A stretch of 58,988 nt of DNA, taken from positions 1 through 58,988 of the forward strand of contig NZ_CALWUN010000005.1 of assembly GCF_944384735.1 (NCBI RefSeq), given 5' to 3'. The stretch is from an uncultured Agathobaculum sp. (lineage in GTDB: Bacteria; Bacillota; Clostridia; Oscillospirales; Butyricicoccaceae). A program made the position numbers and the translations under genes. The notes below the pieces were generated by a model. That model had not been told where the DNA came from. It did not search any database and saw only the letters and a program-made list of their open reading frames with translations. Positions 45,723-53,241 of this stretch are shown one piece after another. Within the stretch, counting starts at the first letter, position 1, and the number at the start of each line of letters is the position of its first letter.

Positions 45723-46214
45723 TTATTCCCCTCTTTCCTTGAGCGACTTGAGCAGGCCGCCCGCCTTGATGATGCTCTGGATAAACGGCGGGAAGGCCGC
45801 CGCCTGATAGGTCTCCCCCTTGGTCTCGTTGGTGATGACACCGGTATCGAAATCGACCGATACCGTGTCACCGTCCGCGATGGCGTTCGCCGCCGCCTCG
45901 CACTCAAGGATGGGCAGGCCGATATTGATGGCATTGCGGTAGAAGATGCGCGCGAAGGACGCGGCGATAACGCAGGACACGCCGTTCTCGCGCAGCACGA
46001 GCGGCGCGTGCTCGCGCGACGAGCCGCAGCCGAAGTTGCGGGTCGCCACGACGATATCGCCCGGCTGCATCTTTTTGACAAACTCCGCGTCAATGTCCTC
46101 CATCGCGTGTGTCGCCAGCTCCTTGGGGTCTGCAATATTTAAGTAACGCGCGGGAATGATAACATCGGTATCGACGTTATCCCCGTACTTGAAAACTCTG
46201 CCTTTTGCGTTCAT
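45723..46214 (-). CDS. leuD: 3-isopropylmalate dehydratase, small subunit
   Basis: A 163-residue swivel-domain subunit of the isopropylmalate isomerase. It shows [16 protein letters not shown] and the [12 protein letters not shown] substrate loop. It works with LeuC; the two genes are 16 nt apart. It is of the short, archaeal-like LeuD type, about 163 residues instead of about 200. Confidence 0.95.
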   Translation of the reverse strand: MNAKGRVFKYGDNVDTDVIIPARYLNIADPKELATHAMEDIDAEFVKKMQPGDIVVATRNFGCGSSREHAPLVLRENGVSCVIAASFARIFYRNAINIGLPILECEAAANAIADGDTVSVDFDTGVITNETKGETYQAAAFPPFIQSIIKAGGLLKSLKERGE

Positions 46215-46230
46215 GGTTCTGTTCCCTCCC

Positions 46231-47493
46231 TTACTTCAGCTCGTCCGGCGCGCAGATATAGCCCGCGACCGCGCTCGCCGCGGCCACCGCCGGGCTTGCC
46301 AGATAAATTTCCGAGGTAATGTGGCCCATGCGGCCGACAAAGTTGCGGTTGGTGGTCGAAACCGACTTCTCGCCGTGCGCCAGAATGCCCATGTGGCCGC
46401 CAAGGCACGGGCCGCAGGTCGGGGTGGAAACGATTGCGCCCGCCTGAATAAAGATTTTGGCCAGACCCTCCTCAATGCACTGCAGATAGACCTCCTGCGT
46501 CGCCGGGATAACGATGGTGCGCACGTTGGGGTTCACTTTACGGCCTTTGAGAATTTCAGCCGCGACACGCATGTCGTCGATGCGGCCGTTGGTGCACGAG
46601 CCGATGACCGACTGCTGGATCTCGATATGGCCGAGCTCGTCGATCGTCTTGGTGTTCTCCGGCAGGTGCGGGCAGGCGACCGTCGGACGCAGCGACGACA
46701 GGTCGATCTCAATGACCTGCTCGTACTCGGCATCCGCGTCCGCCTCAAAGGCGGTCACGTCGCGGCTCACGCGGTTCTTGATGTAACCCATGGTCTTGTC
46801 GTCGACCGGGAAAATGCCGTTCTTGGCGCCTGCCTCGATCGCCATATTGCAGATCGTAAAGCGGTCGTCCATCGACAGGGACGAAACGCCCTCGCCGACA
46901 AACTCCATCGACTTGTACAGCGCACCGTCCACGCCGATCTTGCCAATGATATGCAGGATCACGTCCTTGCCGGACACCCACGGGTTCAGCTTGCCGGTCA
47001 GCACGAATTTGATGGCACTCGGCACCTTGAACCACGCCTTGCCCGTCGCCATGCCGGCGGCGAGGTCGGTCGAGCCGACGCCGGTCGAGAACGCGCCGAG
47101 CGCGCCGTAGGTGCAGGTGTGGCTGTCCGCGCCGATGATCAGCTCGCCGGGGGCGGTCAGGCCCTTTTCGGGCAGCAGCGCATGCTCGATACCCATGCTG
47201 CCGACGTCAAAGAAGTTGACGATACCGTGCTTCTTGGCAAACTCGCGGCACTCGAGGCACTGCTCGGCGGATTTGATGTCCTTATTCGGGGCAAAATGAT
47301 CCATTACCAGCGCGATTTTGGTGTTGTCGAACACCTTGTCAAAGCCTGCCTTCTCCATCTCGCGGATGGCGACCGGCCCGGTGATATCGTTGGCGAGCGT
47401 CAGGTCGACGTTTGCCTCGATCAGCTGCCCTGCACAAACGCTTTCCAGCCCCGCATGCTTGGCGAGGATCTTCTGCGTCATTGTCATGCCCAT
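46231..47493 (-). CDS. leuC: 3-isopropylmalate dehydratase, large subunit
   Basis: A 420-residue aconitase-family subunit that binds the 4Fe-4S cluster. The three ligating cysteines are in VIGSCTNGR (one) and TCGPCLG (two). It belongs to the HACN-type short LeuC group that pairs with the short LeuD seen here. Some members accept homologous substrates, but the operon indicates leucine synthesis. GGAGGAAG precedes the ATG. Confidence 0.95.
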   Translation of the reverse strand: MGMTMTQKILAKHAGLESVCAGQLIEANVDLTLANDITGPVAIREMEKAGFDKVFDNTKIALVMDHFAPNKDIKSAEQCLECREFAKKHGIVNFFDVGSMGIEHALLPEKGLTAPGELIIGADSHTCTYGALGAFSTGVGSTDLAAGMATGKAWFKVPSAIKFVLTGKLNPWVSGKDVILHIIGKIGVDGALYKSMEFVGEGVSSLSMDDRFTICNMAIEAGAKNGIFPVDDKTMGYIKNRVSRDVTAFEADADAEYEQVIEIDLSSLRPTVACPHLPENTKTIDELGHIEIQQSVIGSCTNGRIDDMRVAAEILKGRKVNPNVRTIVIPATQEVYLQCIEEGLAKIFIQAGAIVSTPTCGPCLGGHMGILAHGEKSVSTTNRNFVGRMGHITSEIYLASPAVAAASAVAGYICAPDELK

Positions 47494-47514
47494 AACGGTT
47501 GCTTCCTCCTGCTG

Positions 47515-49023
47515 TCAGTCAATGAAATACTTGTTGATGCCGTTGATGTACGCCTTGATGGACGCCTCGATGACGTCGGTCGATACGCCGCGGCCGGTGA
47601 CGATCTCGCTGCCGTCGATGCTGATCTTAACGATCGCCTCGGCCTGCGCGTCCTCGCCGTCGGTCATCGAACGCAGGGTGTAATCCTCCAACTCGACGTC
47701 CTTGTCGACGATCTTGTTGATGGCACGGAATGCGGCATTGATCGGGCCGTCGGACGCGGCGACACGCTCAAAGACGTCTTCGCCCTTCTTGACGCGGATG
47801 ACCGCGGTCGAAGTGATCGAGTTGCCCGAGTTGATGACGAAACGGTCGAGCGTGTAGCGCTCCTCGCCGGAAACCGGCACTGCGCCGACCAGCGCTTCGA
47901 GGTCGCGGTCCTTGATGACCTTTTTCTTGTCGGCCAGCACCTTGAACTTCTCGAAGGTCTTGTCGAGCTTTTCTTTATCCAGCGAGTAGCCCAACTCGCG
48001 CAGACGGTCCTCGAACGCATGGCGGCCGGAGTGCTTGCCCAGCACGATGGCGTTCTTCGGGATGCCTACCGACTCGGGCGTCATGATCTCATAGGTTTCC
48101 TTGTTGGCCATCACGCCGTGCTGGTGGATGCCCGCCTCATGCGCAAAGGCATTCGCGCCGACGATCGGCTTGGTCGGGGCGACCGACACGCCGGTGATTG
48201 TCTGGATCATGCGGCTGGCGCGGTAGATCTGATGGGTGTCGATGTTGCAGTCCACGCCGAACAGGTCCTTGCGGGTGTTGAGCGCCATGACGCACTCCTC
48301 CAGCGACGCATTGCCCGCGCGCTCGCCGATGCCGTTGATCGCGCATTCGATCTGGTCGATGCCCGCCTCGACGCCGGCCAGCGAGTTTGCCACCGCCATG
48401 CCGAGGTCGTTGTGCATGTGGCAGGACAGCACGACGTTCTCAATTCCCTCGGTGTGCTCGCGCAGATAGTGGATGCGGGACGCATACTCCTCGGGGATCA
48501 TGTAGCCGACCGTATCCGGAATGTTGATCGTGGTCGCGCCGGCCTTGATCGCGGTCTCCACCACGCGGCACAGGAAGTCCAGGTCACTGCGGGTCGCGTC
48601 CTCGGCGGAGAACTCGATATCATCGCAGTACTTCTTAGCGTATGCAACATTGTGCGCCACCGACTCGATGACCTCGTCCGGCGTCATCTTGAGCTTGTAT
48701 TCCATGTGCACCGGCGAGGTGGCCAGAAAGGTGTGGATGCGGGCGGATTCCGCGCGGCGGATCGCATTCCATGCCGCATCGATATCCTTTTCCACGCAGC
48801 GCGCCAGCGAGCAGATCGTCGAACCGCGGACATTGTCCGCAATCGCCGCAATCGCCGCCGCATCGCCGGGCGAAGAAGCCGCAAAGCCCGCTTCGATGAT
48901 GTCCACCTTGAGGGCTTCCAGCTGCTTGGCGACTTCAATCTTTTCATTCAGGTTCATGCTGCAGCCGGGGGACTGCTCGCCGTCGCGCAGGGTCGTGTCA
49001 AAAATACGGATTGTTCTTGCCAT
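47515..49023 (-). CDS. leuA: 2-isopropylmalate synthase
   Basis: A 502-residue enzyme that condenses acetyl-CoA with 2-ketoisovalerate, the committing step of leucine synthesis. The N-terminal TIM barrel starts RIFDTTLRDGEQSPG and carries the metal-binding HMHNDLG and NGIGERAGNA. The C-terminal regulatory domain (about 390-500) is the leucine-feedback site, ending near GRGVSTDVIEAS. I start it at the ATG at 49023 after GTGAGGA, not at an earlier in-frame codon within the leader. Expression is set by the T-box upstream. Confidence 0.96.
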   Translation of the reverse strand: MARTIRIFDTTLRDGEQSPGCSMNLNEKIEVAKQLEALKVDIIEAGFAASSPGDAAAIAAIADNVRGSTICSLARCVEKDIDAAWNAIRRAESARIHTFLATSPVHMEYKLKMTPDEVIESVAHNVAYAKKYCDDIEFSAEDATRSDLDFLCRVVETAIKAGATTINIPDTVGYMIPEEYASRIHYLREHTEGIENVVLSCHMHNDLGMAVANSLAGVEAGIDQIECAINGIGERAGNASLEECVMALNTRKDLFGVDCNIDTHQIYRASRMIQTITGVSVAPTKPIVGANAFAHEAGIHQHGVMANKETYEIMTPESVGIPKNAIVLGKHSGRHAFEDRLRELGYSLDKEKLDKTFEKFKVLADKKKVIKDRDLEALVGAVPVSGEERYTLDRFVINSGNSITSTAVIRVKKGEDVFERVAASDGPINAAFRAINKIVDKDVELEDYTLRSMTDGEDAQAEAIVKISIDGSEIVTGRGVSTDVIEASIKAYINGINKYFID

Positions 49024-49065
49024 GGTTCTTGTCCTCACTTTCTTGTCTTTCATGTGTACAGGGAC

Positions 49066-49340
49066 AAAAAAAGCTTCGTCCCTTAATCAGAATTAAGAGA
49101 CGAAGCGTAAACTCCGCGGTACCACTCTTGTTGCCGCGCAAAGCACGGCCACTCATCGCGCATCCAGCAATGCGCCGCCCCTGTAACGGTGGGCATCCGT
49201 TCCCTCCTACCGGCCGGACGGCTTTCAGCGGACCGCTCCCGGGCGAGTTTCACCGTTTCCTGACGCTGCCTTACACCAGCCGGCAGCTCTCTATGGACAG
49301 GGATGCGATTACTTTACCCGTTCATCACCTTTTACAATAT
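49066..49340 (-). promoter_or_regulatory. T-box riboswitch (leucine) controlling leuACDB
   Basis: The T-box core, read leftward as AAGAGTGGTACCGCGG, is at 49114-49129. The terminator arms are 49073-49087 and 49092-49106, followed leftward by seven T. Stem I has the AGTA turn and AGAGAG bulge. The likely specifier is CTC (leucine) at 49245-49247, next to the basal-stem GCCCG. Uncharged tRNA-Leu should induce the operon. Confidence 0.93.
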
Positions 49341-49346
49341 GATATT

Positions 49347-49375
49347 ATATTAGCGTCTGCCCGCGCGGTTGTCAA
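49347..49375 (-). promoter_or_regulatory. leu operon promoter
   Basis: Leftward TTGACA (49370-49375), 17 nt, TAATAT (49347-49352). Confidence 0.8.
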
Positions 49376-49410
49376 GTAGTATTTTCATTTTTTCCCGCCC
49401 ATCCGCTGAC

Positions 49411-49439
49411 TTGCGAAAATTGCGCCAATCTGATATAGT
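49411..49439 (+). promoter_or_regulatory. Promoter of the symporter gene
   Basis: TTGCGA (49411-49416), 17 nt, TATAGT (49434-49439), 36 nt before the GTG start. Confidence 0.6.
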
Positions 49440-49475
49440 AATAAATATACTGTATAAAAAGAGGAGAAAACACCT

Positions 49476-50675
49476 GTGAAACAACTGGGATTACTGATTC
49501 GTCTGATCATCGGCATCATTGCCGGTACGCTGATCGGCCTGTGCGGCGGCTGGTTCGGCATTGCGGACTCGGCTGGGTTCATCGCTATCGTGCGCCTGTT
49601 CGCGACCTTCACTTCGCTTTTTTCCAACTTCCTGTCCTTTATGATCCCGCTGATCATCCTGTCGTTCGTCACGGTCGGCATGGCAGAGCTTGGCAAAAAG
49701 GCCAACCGCCTGTTCGGCATCACGCTGCTGCTGGCCTACGGCACGACGGTCGTGTCCGGTTTCCTGACCTATTTCATCGGCCGGGCGATCCTGCCCTCGC
49801 TGATCCAGCCGATCACGGGCGATGTGCTCGAAAGCAACGCCTTTGAAGCATTTTTTACGATCGAGATCACGCCGGTGTTCGGCGTGATGACCGCGCTGGT
49901 GCTCTCCTTTGTGCTGGGCATCGGCATGGCCAACCTGCGCGGCTCGTCGCTGCTCGACGTATGCCGCGACCTGCAGAAGATCGTCGCGGCCGTGCTCCGC
50001 CGCATCATCATCCCGCTCATCCCGGTGCACATTGCCGGCCTGTTCTGCAACATCGCTGCAGAAGGCCGCCTGTTTGCCACCATCAAGATGTTCGCCTCGC
50101 TTTACGGCATCATCATCGCGCTGCAGCTGCTGTATATCATTTCCCAGTTCGGCCTTGCCAGCATCGTCTGCCGCAAGAACCACTTCCGCAGCATCAAAAA
50201 TGTCGTGCCCGCTTACTTTACCGCGCTGGGCACACAATCCTCGGCCTCTACCATCCCGGTCGCGCTCGAATGCGCCTATAACAATGAGGTGGAAGAGGAT
50301 GTGGCCGACTTTGTCGTGCCGCTGTGCGCCACGATCAACCTCAACGGCGACACGATCTGCTTGGTACTCGGCTCGATGGGCATTATGATCGCCAGCGGCC
50401 TGATGCCCTCGATCACCATGTTCGCCCCCTTCATCATGATGCTGGGCGTGACCATGGTGGCGGCGCCGGGCGTGCCCGGCGGCGGCGTTATGGCGGCGCT
50501 CGGCCTAATCACCTCGATGCTCGGCTTTACCGACCCGATGCAGCAGCTCATTATTGCGCTGCACTTCTCGCAGGACAGCTTCGGCACGGCGACCAACGTC
50601 ACCGGCGACCAGGCGATCGCGCTCATCGTCGACCGTGTCGACCGCGCTGGGAACAGCGAAAGCAAAGCCTACTAA
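49476..50675 (+). CDS. Dicarboxylate/amino acid:cation symporter (DAACS family)
   Basis: A 399-residue transporter with eight transmembrane helices and two re-entrant loops. Family motifs are the serine-rich loop GTQSSASTIPVAL, the NLNGDTICL segment (NMDGT-like) and VAAPGVPGGGVM in the second re-entrant hairpin. Members take up glutamate, aspartate, serine/threonine or C4-dicarboxylates with Na+ or H+; which one applies here is not clear. It starts at a GTG behind GAGGAG. Confidence 0.88.
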   Translation: MKQLGLLIRLIIGIIAGTLIGLCGGWFGIADSAGFIAIVRLFATFTSLFSNFLSFMIPLIILSFVTVGMAELGKKANRLFGITLLLAYGTTVVSGFLTYFIGRAILPSLIQPITGDVLESNAFEAFFTIEITPVFGVMTALVLSFVLGIGMANLRGSSLLDVCRDLQKIVAAVLRRIIIPLIPVHIAGLFCNIAAEGRLFATIKMFASLYGIIIALQLLYIISQFGLASIVCRKNHFRSIKNVVPAYFTALGTQSSASTIPVALECAYNNEVEEDVADFVVPLCATINLNGDTICLVLGSMGIMIASGLMPSITMFAPFIMMLGVTMVAAPGVPGGGVMAALGLITSMLGFTDPMQQLIIALHFSQDSFGTATNVTGDQAIALIVDRVDRAGNSESKAY

Positions 50676-50702
50676 GTTCCGCTGAAAAAGGGGGTGCCTT
50701 GG

Positions 50703-51275
50703 TTGGAGGTACTGCTTGATATCGTTCGGTCGTGTGACTATGACATCCTGGTGGCAATTGCGTCCCGCTGGCGGGGCGGCCCGGCCGATACGATCTGGAA
50801 ATTCTTTTCGTTGATCGGCAACGCGGGCGCGGTGTGGATCGTGCTGGCAATTGCGCTCCTCTGCTTCCGCAAAACCCGGCGCGCGGGCGCAGCCATGCTG
50901 GTTGCCCTGCTGATCGGCCTGCTGGTCGGCAACGTCTGGCTCAAGGAGTGGATCATGCGGCCGCGTCCCTTTGTCACCCACCCGGAGCTGACCGCGCTGC
51001 TCGACCCGGGCGACCAATGGTCGTTCCCGTCCGGCCACACGCTGTCCTCCTTTGCTGCGGCGACTACGCTGTGCTTTTTCCACCGCAAATCCGGCGCACT
51101 GGCCTATGTGCTGGCCGCGCTGATCGCCTTTTCCCGGCTTTATGCCAGTGTACACTACCCGACTGACGTGCTGGCCGGGCTGCTGATCGGCATCCTGTGC
51201 GGCCTTGTCGGCGCGTGGCTGACCGACCGCGCAGACGACCTCCTCCACACCATCCGGCTGAGAAAGGGTAGCTGA
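50703..51275 (+). CDS. PAP2-family phosphatase
   Basis: A 190-residue membrane phosphatase with the three PAP2 motifs: KEWIMRPRP, PSGH (FPSGHTLSS) and SRLYASVHYPTDV. Small PAP2 proteins like this often act as undecaprenyl-diphosphate phosphatases (BcrC type) or on phosphatidylglycerol phosphate. The adjoining flippase gene favours a role with lipid-linked sugars (inference). I start it at the TTG at 50703, 8 nt after AAAAAGGGGG; the earlier GTG at 50694 would overlap the ribosome site. Its stop codon is immediately followed by the flippase ATG. Confidence 0.87.
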   Translation: MEVLLDIVRSCDYDILVAIASRWRGGPADTIWKFFSLIGNAGAVWIVLAIALLCFRKTRRAGAAMLVALLIGLLVGNVWLKEWIMRPRPFVTHPELTALLDPGDQWSFPSGHTLSSFAAATTLCFFHRKSGALAYVLAALIAFSRLYASVHYPTDVLAGLLIGILCGLVGAWLTDRADDLLHTIRLRKGS

Positions 51276-52694
51276 ATGAACCAATATAAACGACTGCTGA
51301 GCAACACCTTCATTTTTGCCATCGGCACGTTCAGCTCCAAGATCCTGGTCATCCTGATGCTGCGGTTCTACACCGGCATGATGACCAAGGACGAAATGGG
51401 CGTGGCCGACCTGATCATCAAAACGACCAGCATCCTGTATCCGGTCGTGTCGCTTTCCATCGGGCAGGCCATCATCCGCTATGGGTTGGAGCGCCGCCGC
51501 CGCAAGAGCGACGTATTTACCATCGGCCTTGCGACCATCCTGTGCGGCTTTGTCATCGCGCTGCCTTTCCACCCGCTGCTCGGCCTGATCCACTACAATA
51601 CCTCGGCCGGGGCGACCGGCTCACTGCTCGAATACCAGTGGCTGATCTACCTGTATGTGCTGACCTCGTGCACGCAGAACGCATGCAGCCAGTTCATCCG
51701 GGCACTGGGCTATGTGCGGCTGTACGCCGTCGACGGCATCTTCCGCACACTGGTCACCATCCTGCTCAATATCCTGTACCTGACCGTTTTCAAGTGGAAC
51801 ATCTTCGGCTATGTGTTCTCGATCATCTGCGCGGACGCGCTCTCGACCGTCTGCCTGTTCCTGATCGCGGGTCTGTGGAAGTATATCAAGCTGCGGCGCC
51901 CAAACTTCTATCTGTGGCGCAGCATGCTGGCCTATTCCCTGCCGCTCGTGCCGGACGCCATCCTCGTCTATATCATCGGCTTTTCCGATCAGGCGTTCCT
52001 CGCTTCCATGCAGGACACCTCGGTCAGCGCGATCTACTCGATCGCCTACCGTTTGCCCACGCTGATCGCGCTGGTCGCGTCGATCTTCGTCGATGCGTGG
52101 CAGATTTCCATCATCAACAATAACTCGTGTGAGGAGCAAATCCAATTTTTCTCCAACGTCGGCAACACTTACAGCTCGATCGTGTTCATCATCGCCTCGG
52201 GCGGCATCATGTGCGCCAAGCTCGCGATCACGGTGCTGGCCGTGCCCAGCTACTATATCGGCTGGACGTTTATCCCGGTGCTGGCCGTCGGCGCGGGCTT
52301 CAACTGCCTGTCCAGCTTCCAAAAGAGCGTTTATATGCTGGAAAAGCGCACCGTTCCCTCGTTCCTGTCGACCGCTTTTTCCGCTGTCATCAACATCACG
52401 CTCAACGCGCTGCTCATCCCGCGTTACGGCGGCATGGGCGCGGCCGCCGCGACGCTAATCAGCTATGTGGCGCTGTTTGTCTACCGCGCGCTCGACAGCC
52501 GCCGCTTTATGCCGGTGCGCTGGGCCAAGCGCCGTCTGTGTGGCACGGTGCTGCTGCTGTGCGTGCAGGGCACGCTGATGCTGCTCGAGCCGCCGCTCTG
52601 GCTGGTCTGGCAGCTTGTGCTGTTCGCGGTCGTAACCGCGCTCAACAGCCGCGAACTGCTGCTCGGCTGCAAAAAACTGCTGCACCGCGCGTGA
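51276..52694 (+). CDS. Oligosaccharide flippase (Wzx-like, MOP superfamily)
   Basis: A 472-residue protein with about twelve to fourteen transmembrane helices and the polysaccharide biosynthesis protein signature. It starts with LLSNTFIFAIGTFSSKILVI and has a second-half GGMGAAAATLISYVALF segment. It probably flips lipid-linked glycan units across the membrane. Directly abutting the PAP2 gene, it could share one lipid-carrier pathway. The glycan it serves cannot be told. Confidence 0.88.
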   Translation: MNQYKRLLSNTFIFAIGTFSSKILVILMLRFYTGMMTKDEMGVADLIIKTTSILYPVVSLSIGQAIIRYGLERRRRKSDVFTIGLATILCGFVIALPFHPLLGLIHYNTSAGATGSLLEYQWLIYLYVLTSCTQNACSQFIRALGYVRLYAVDGIFRTLVTILLNILYLTVFKWNIFGYVFSIICADALSTVCLFLIAGLWKYIKLRRPNFYLWRSMLAYSLPLVPDAILVYIIGFSDQAFLASMQDTSVSAIYSIAYRLPTLIALVASIFVDAWQISIINNNSCEEQIQFFSNVGNTYSSIVFIIASGGIMCAKLAITVLAVPSYYIGWTFIPVLAVGAGFNCLSSFQKSVYMLEKRTVPSFLSTAFSAVINITLNALLIPRYGGMGAAAATLISYVALFVYRALDSRRFMPVRWAKRRLCGTVLLLCVQGTLMLLEPPLWLVWQLVLFAVVTALNSRELLLGCKKLLHRA

Positions 52695-52714
52695 TCCCCC
52701 TCCTCAAGGTAAAA

Positions 52715-52750
52715 AAACCGGCCGCCGGACAACTGTCCGGCGGCCGGTTT
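52715..52750. terminator. Bidirectional terminator between the flippase and rrf2
   Basis: Perfect 16-bp arms (52715-52730 and 52735-52750) around AACT, with A and T flanks. Confidence 0.88.
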
Positions 52751-52754
52751 CGTT

Positions 52755-53183
52755 TCAGATGGAGAAGTTGAGCGTCTTGCCGCGGCTGACCAGGTCCTCC
52801 AGCGTGACCGAATCGACATAGCGGTTGACCACATCATACAGGCCGCGCCAGAAATCGAGCGTAATGCACTCGTCCGCACGCACGCACTCGACCGGGTCAT
52901 GCTCCAGACAGGCCACGGGCACGAGCGGCCCCTCGGTGATGCGCAGGATATCGCCGACGGTGCACTCGGATGGCTGCCGTGCCAGCTGATAGCCGCCCTG
53001 CGCGCCGCGCGTCGACGTGACAAAGCCCGCGCGCGACAGCTGCACGACGATCTGCTCCAGATACTTTGCCGAAATCTGCTGCCGCTTGGATATATCCCGC
53101 AGCGGGATATATCCGGCGGCGTCATGCTGCGCCAGGTCGATCATCAACCGCAGCGCATATCTTCCTTTGGTCGAAATCTTCAT
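52755..53183 (-). CDS. Rrf2-family transcriptional regulator (IscR/CymR-like)
   Basis: A 142-residue winged-helix regulator with the Rrf2 pattern KISTKGRYALRLMIDLA at the N terminus, the recognition helix around ISAKYLEQIVVQL, and GAQGGYQLAR in the wing. Three cysteines (CLEHDPVEC and VRADEC) match the Fe-S-binding positions of IscR-like members, so it probably senses Fe-S or redox status. It lies 58 nt downstream of the GTPase-NYN gene on the same strand and not beside isc, suf or cys genes. A perfect 27-nt palindrome lies inside the coding sequence. Confidence 0.9.
   Translation of the reverse strand: MKISTKGRYALRLMIDLAQHDAAGYIPLRDISKRQQISAKYLEQIVVQLSRAGFVTSTRGAQGGYQLARQPSECTVGDILRITEGPLVPVACLEHDPVECVRADECITLDFWRGLYDVVNRYVDSVTLEDLVSRGKTLNFSI
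53088..53114. repeat. Perfect 27-nt palindrome inside the rrf2 gene
   Basis: Arms GGATATATCCCGC (53088-53100) and GCGGGATATATCC (53102-53114) around one A. It encodes the GYIPLRDIS stretch of the regulator. It could be an intragenic operator or a chance result of codon choice. Confidence 0.6.
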
Positions 53184-53241
53184 GCCCGTTCCCCTTTCTG
53201 CCCTGCATTTCCAAATCGCGGCCGGCCTCATCCTGCCGCTG

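Noticed and set aside
46156..49086. A 976-residue rightward open frame opposite leuD, leuC and leuA
   Set aside because: Antisense shadow of strongly conserved leucine genes; composition typical of reverse-strand frames in GC-rich DNA.
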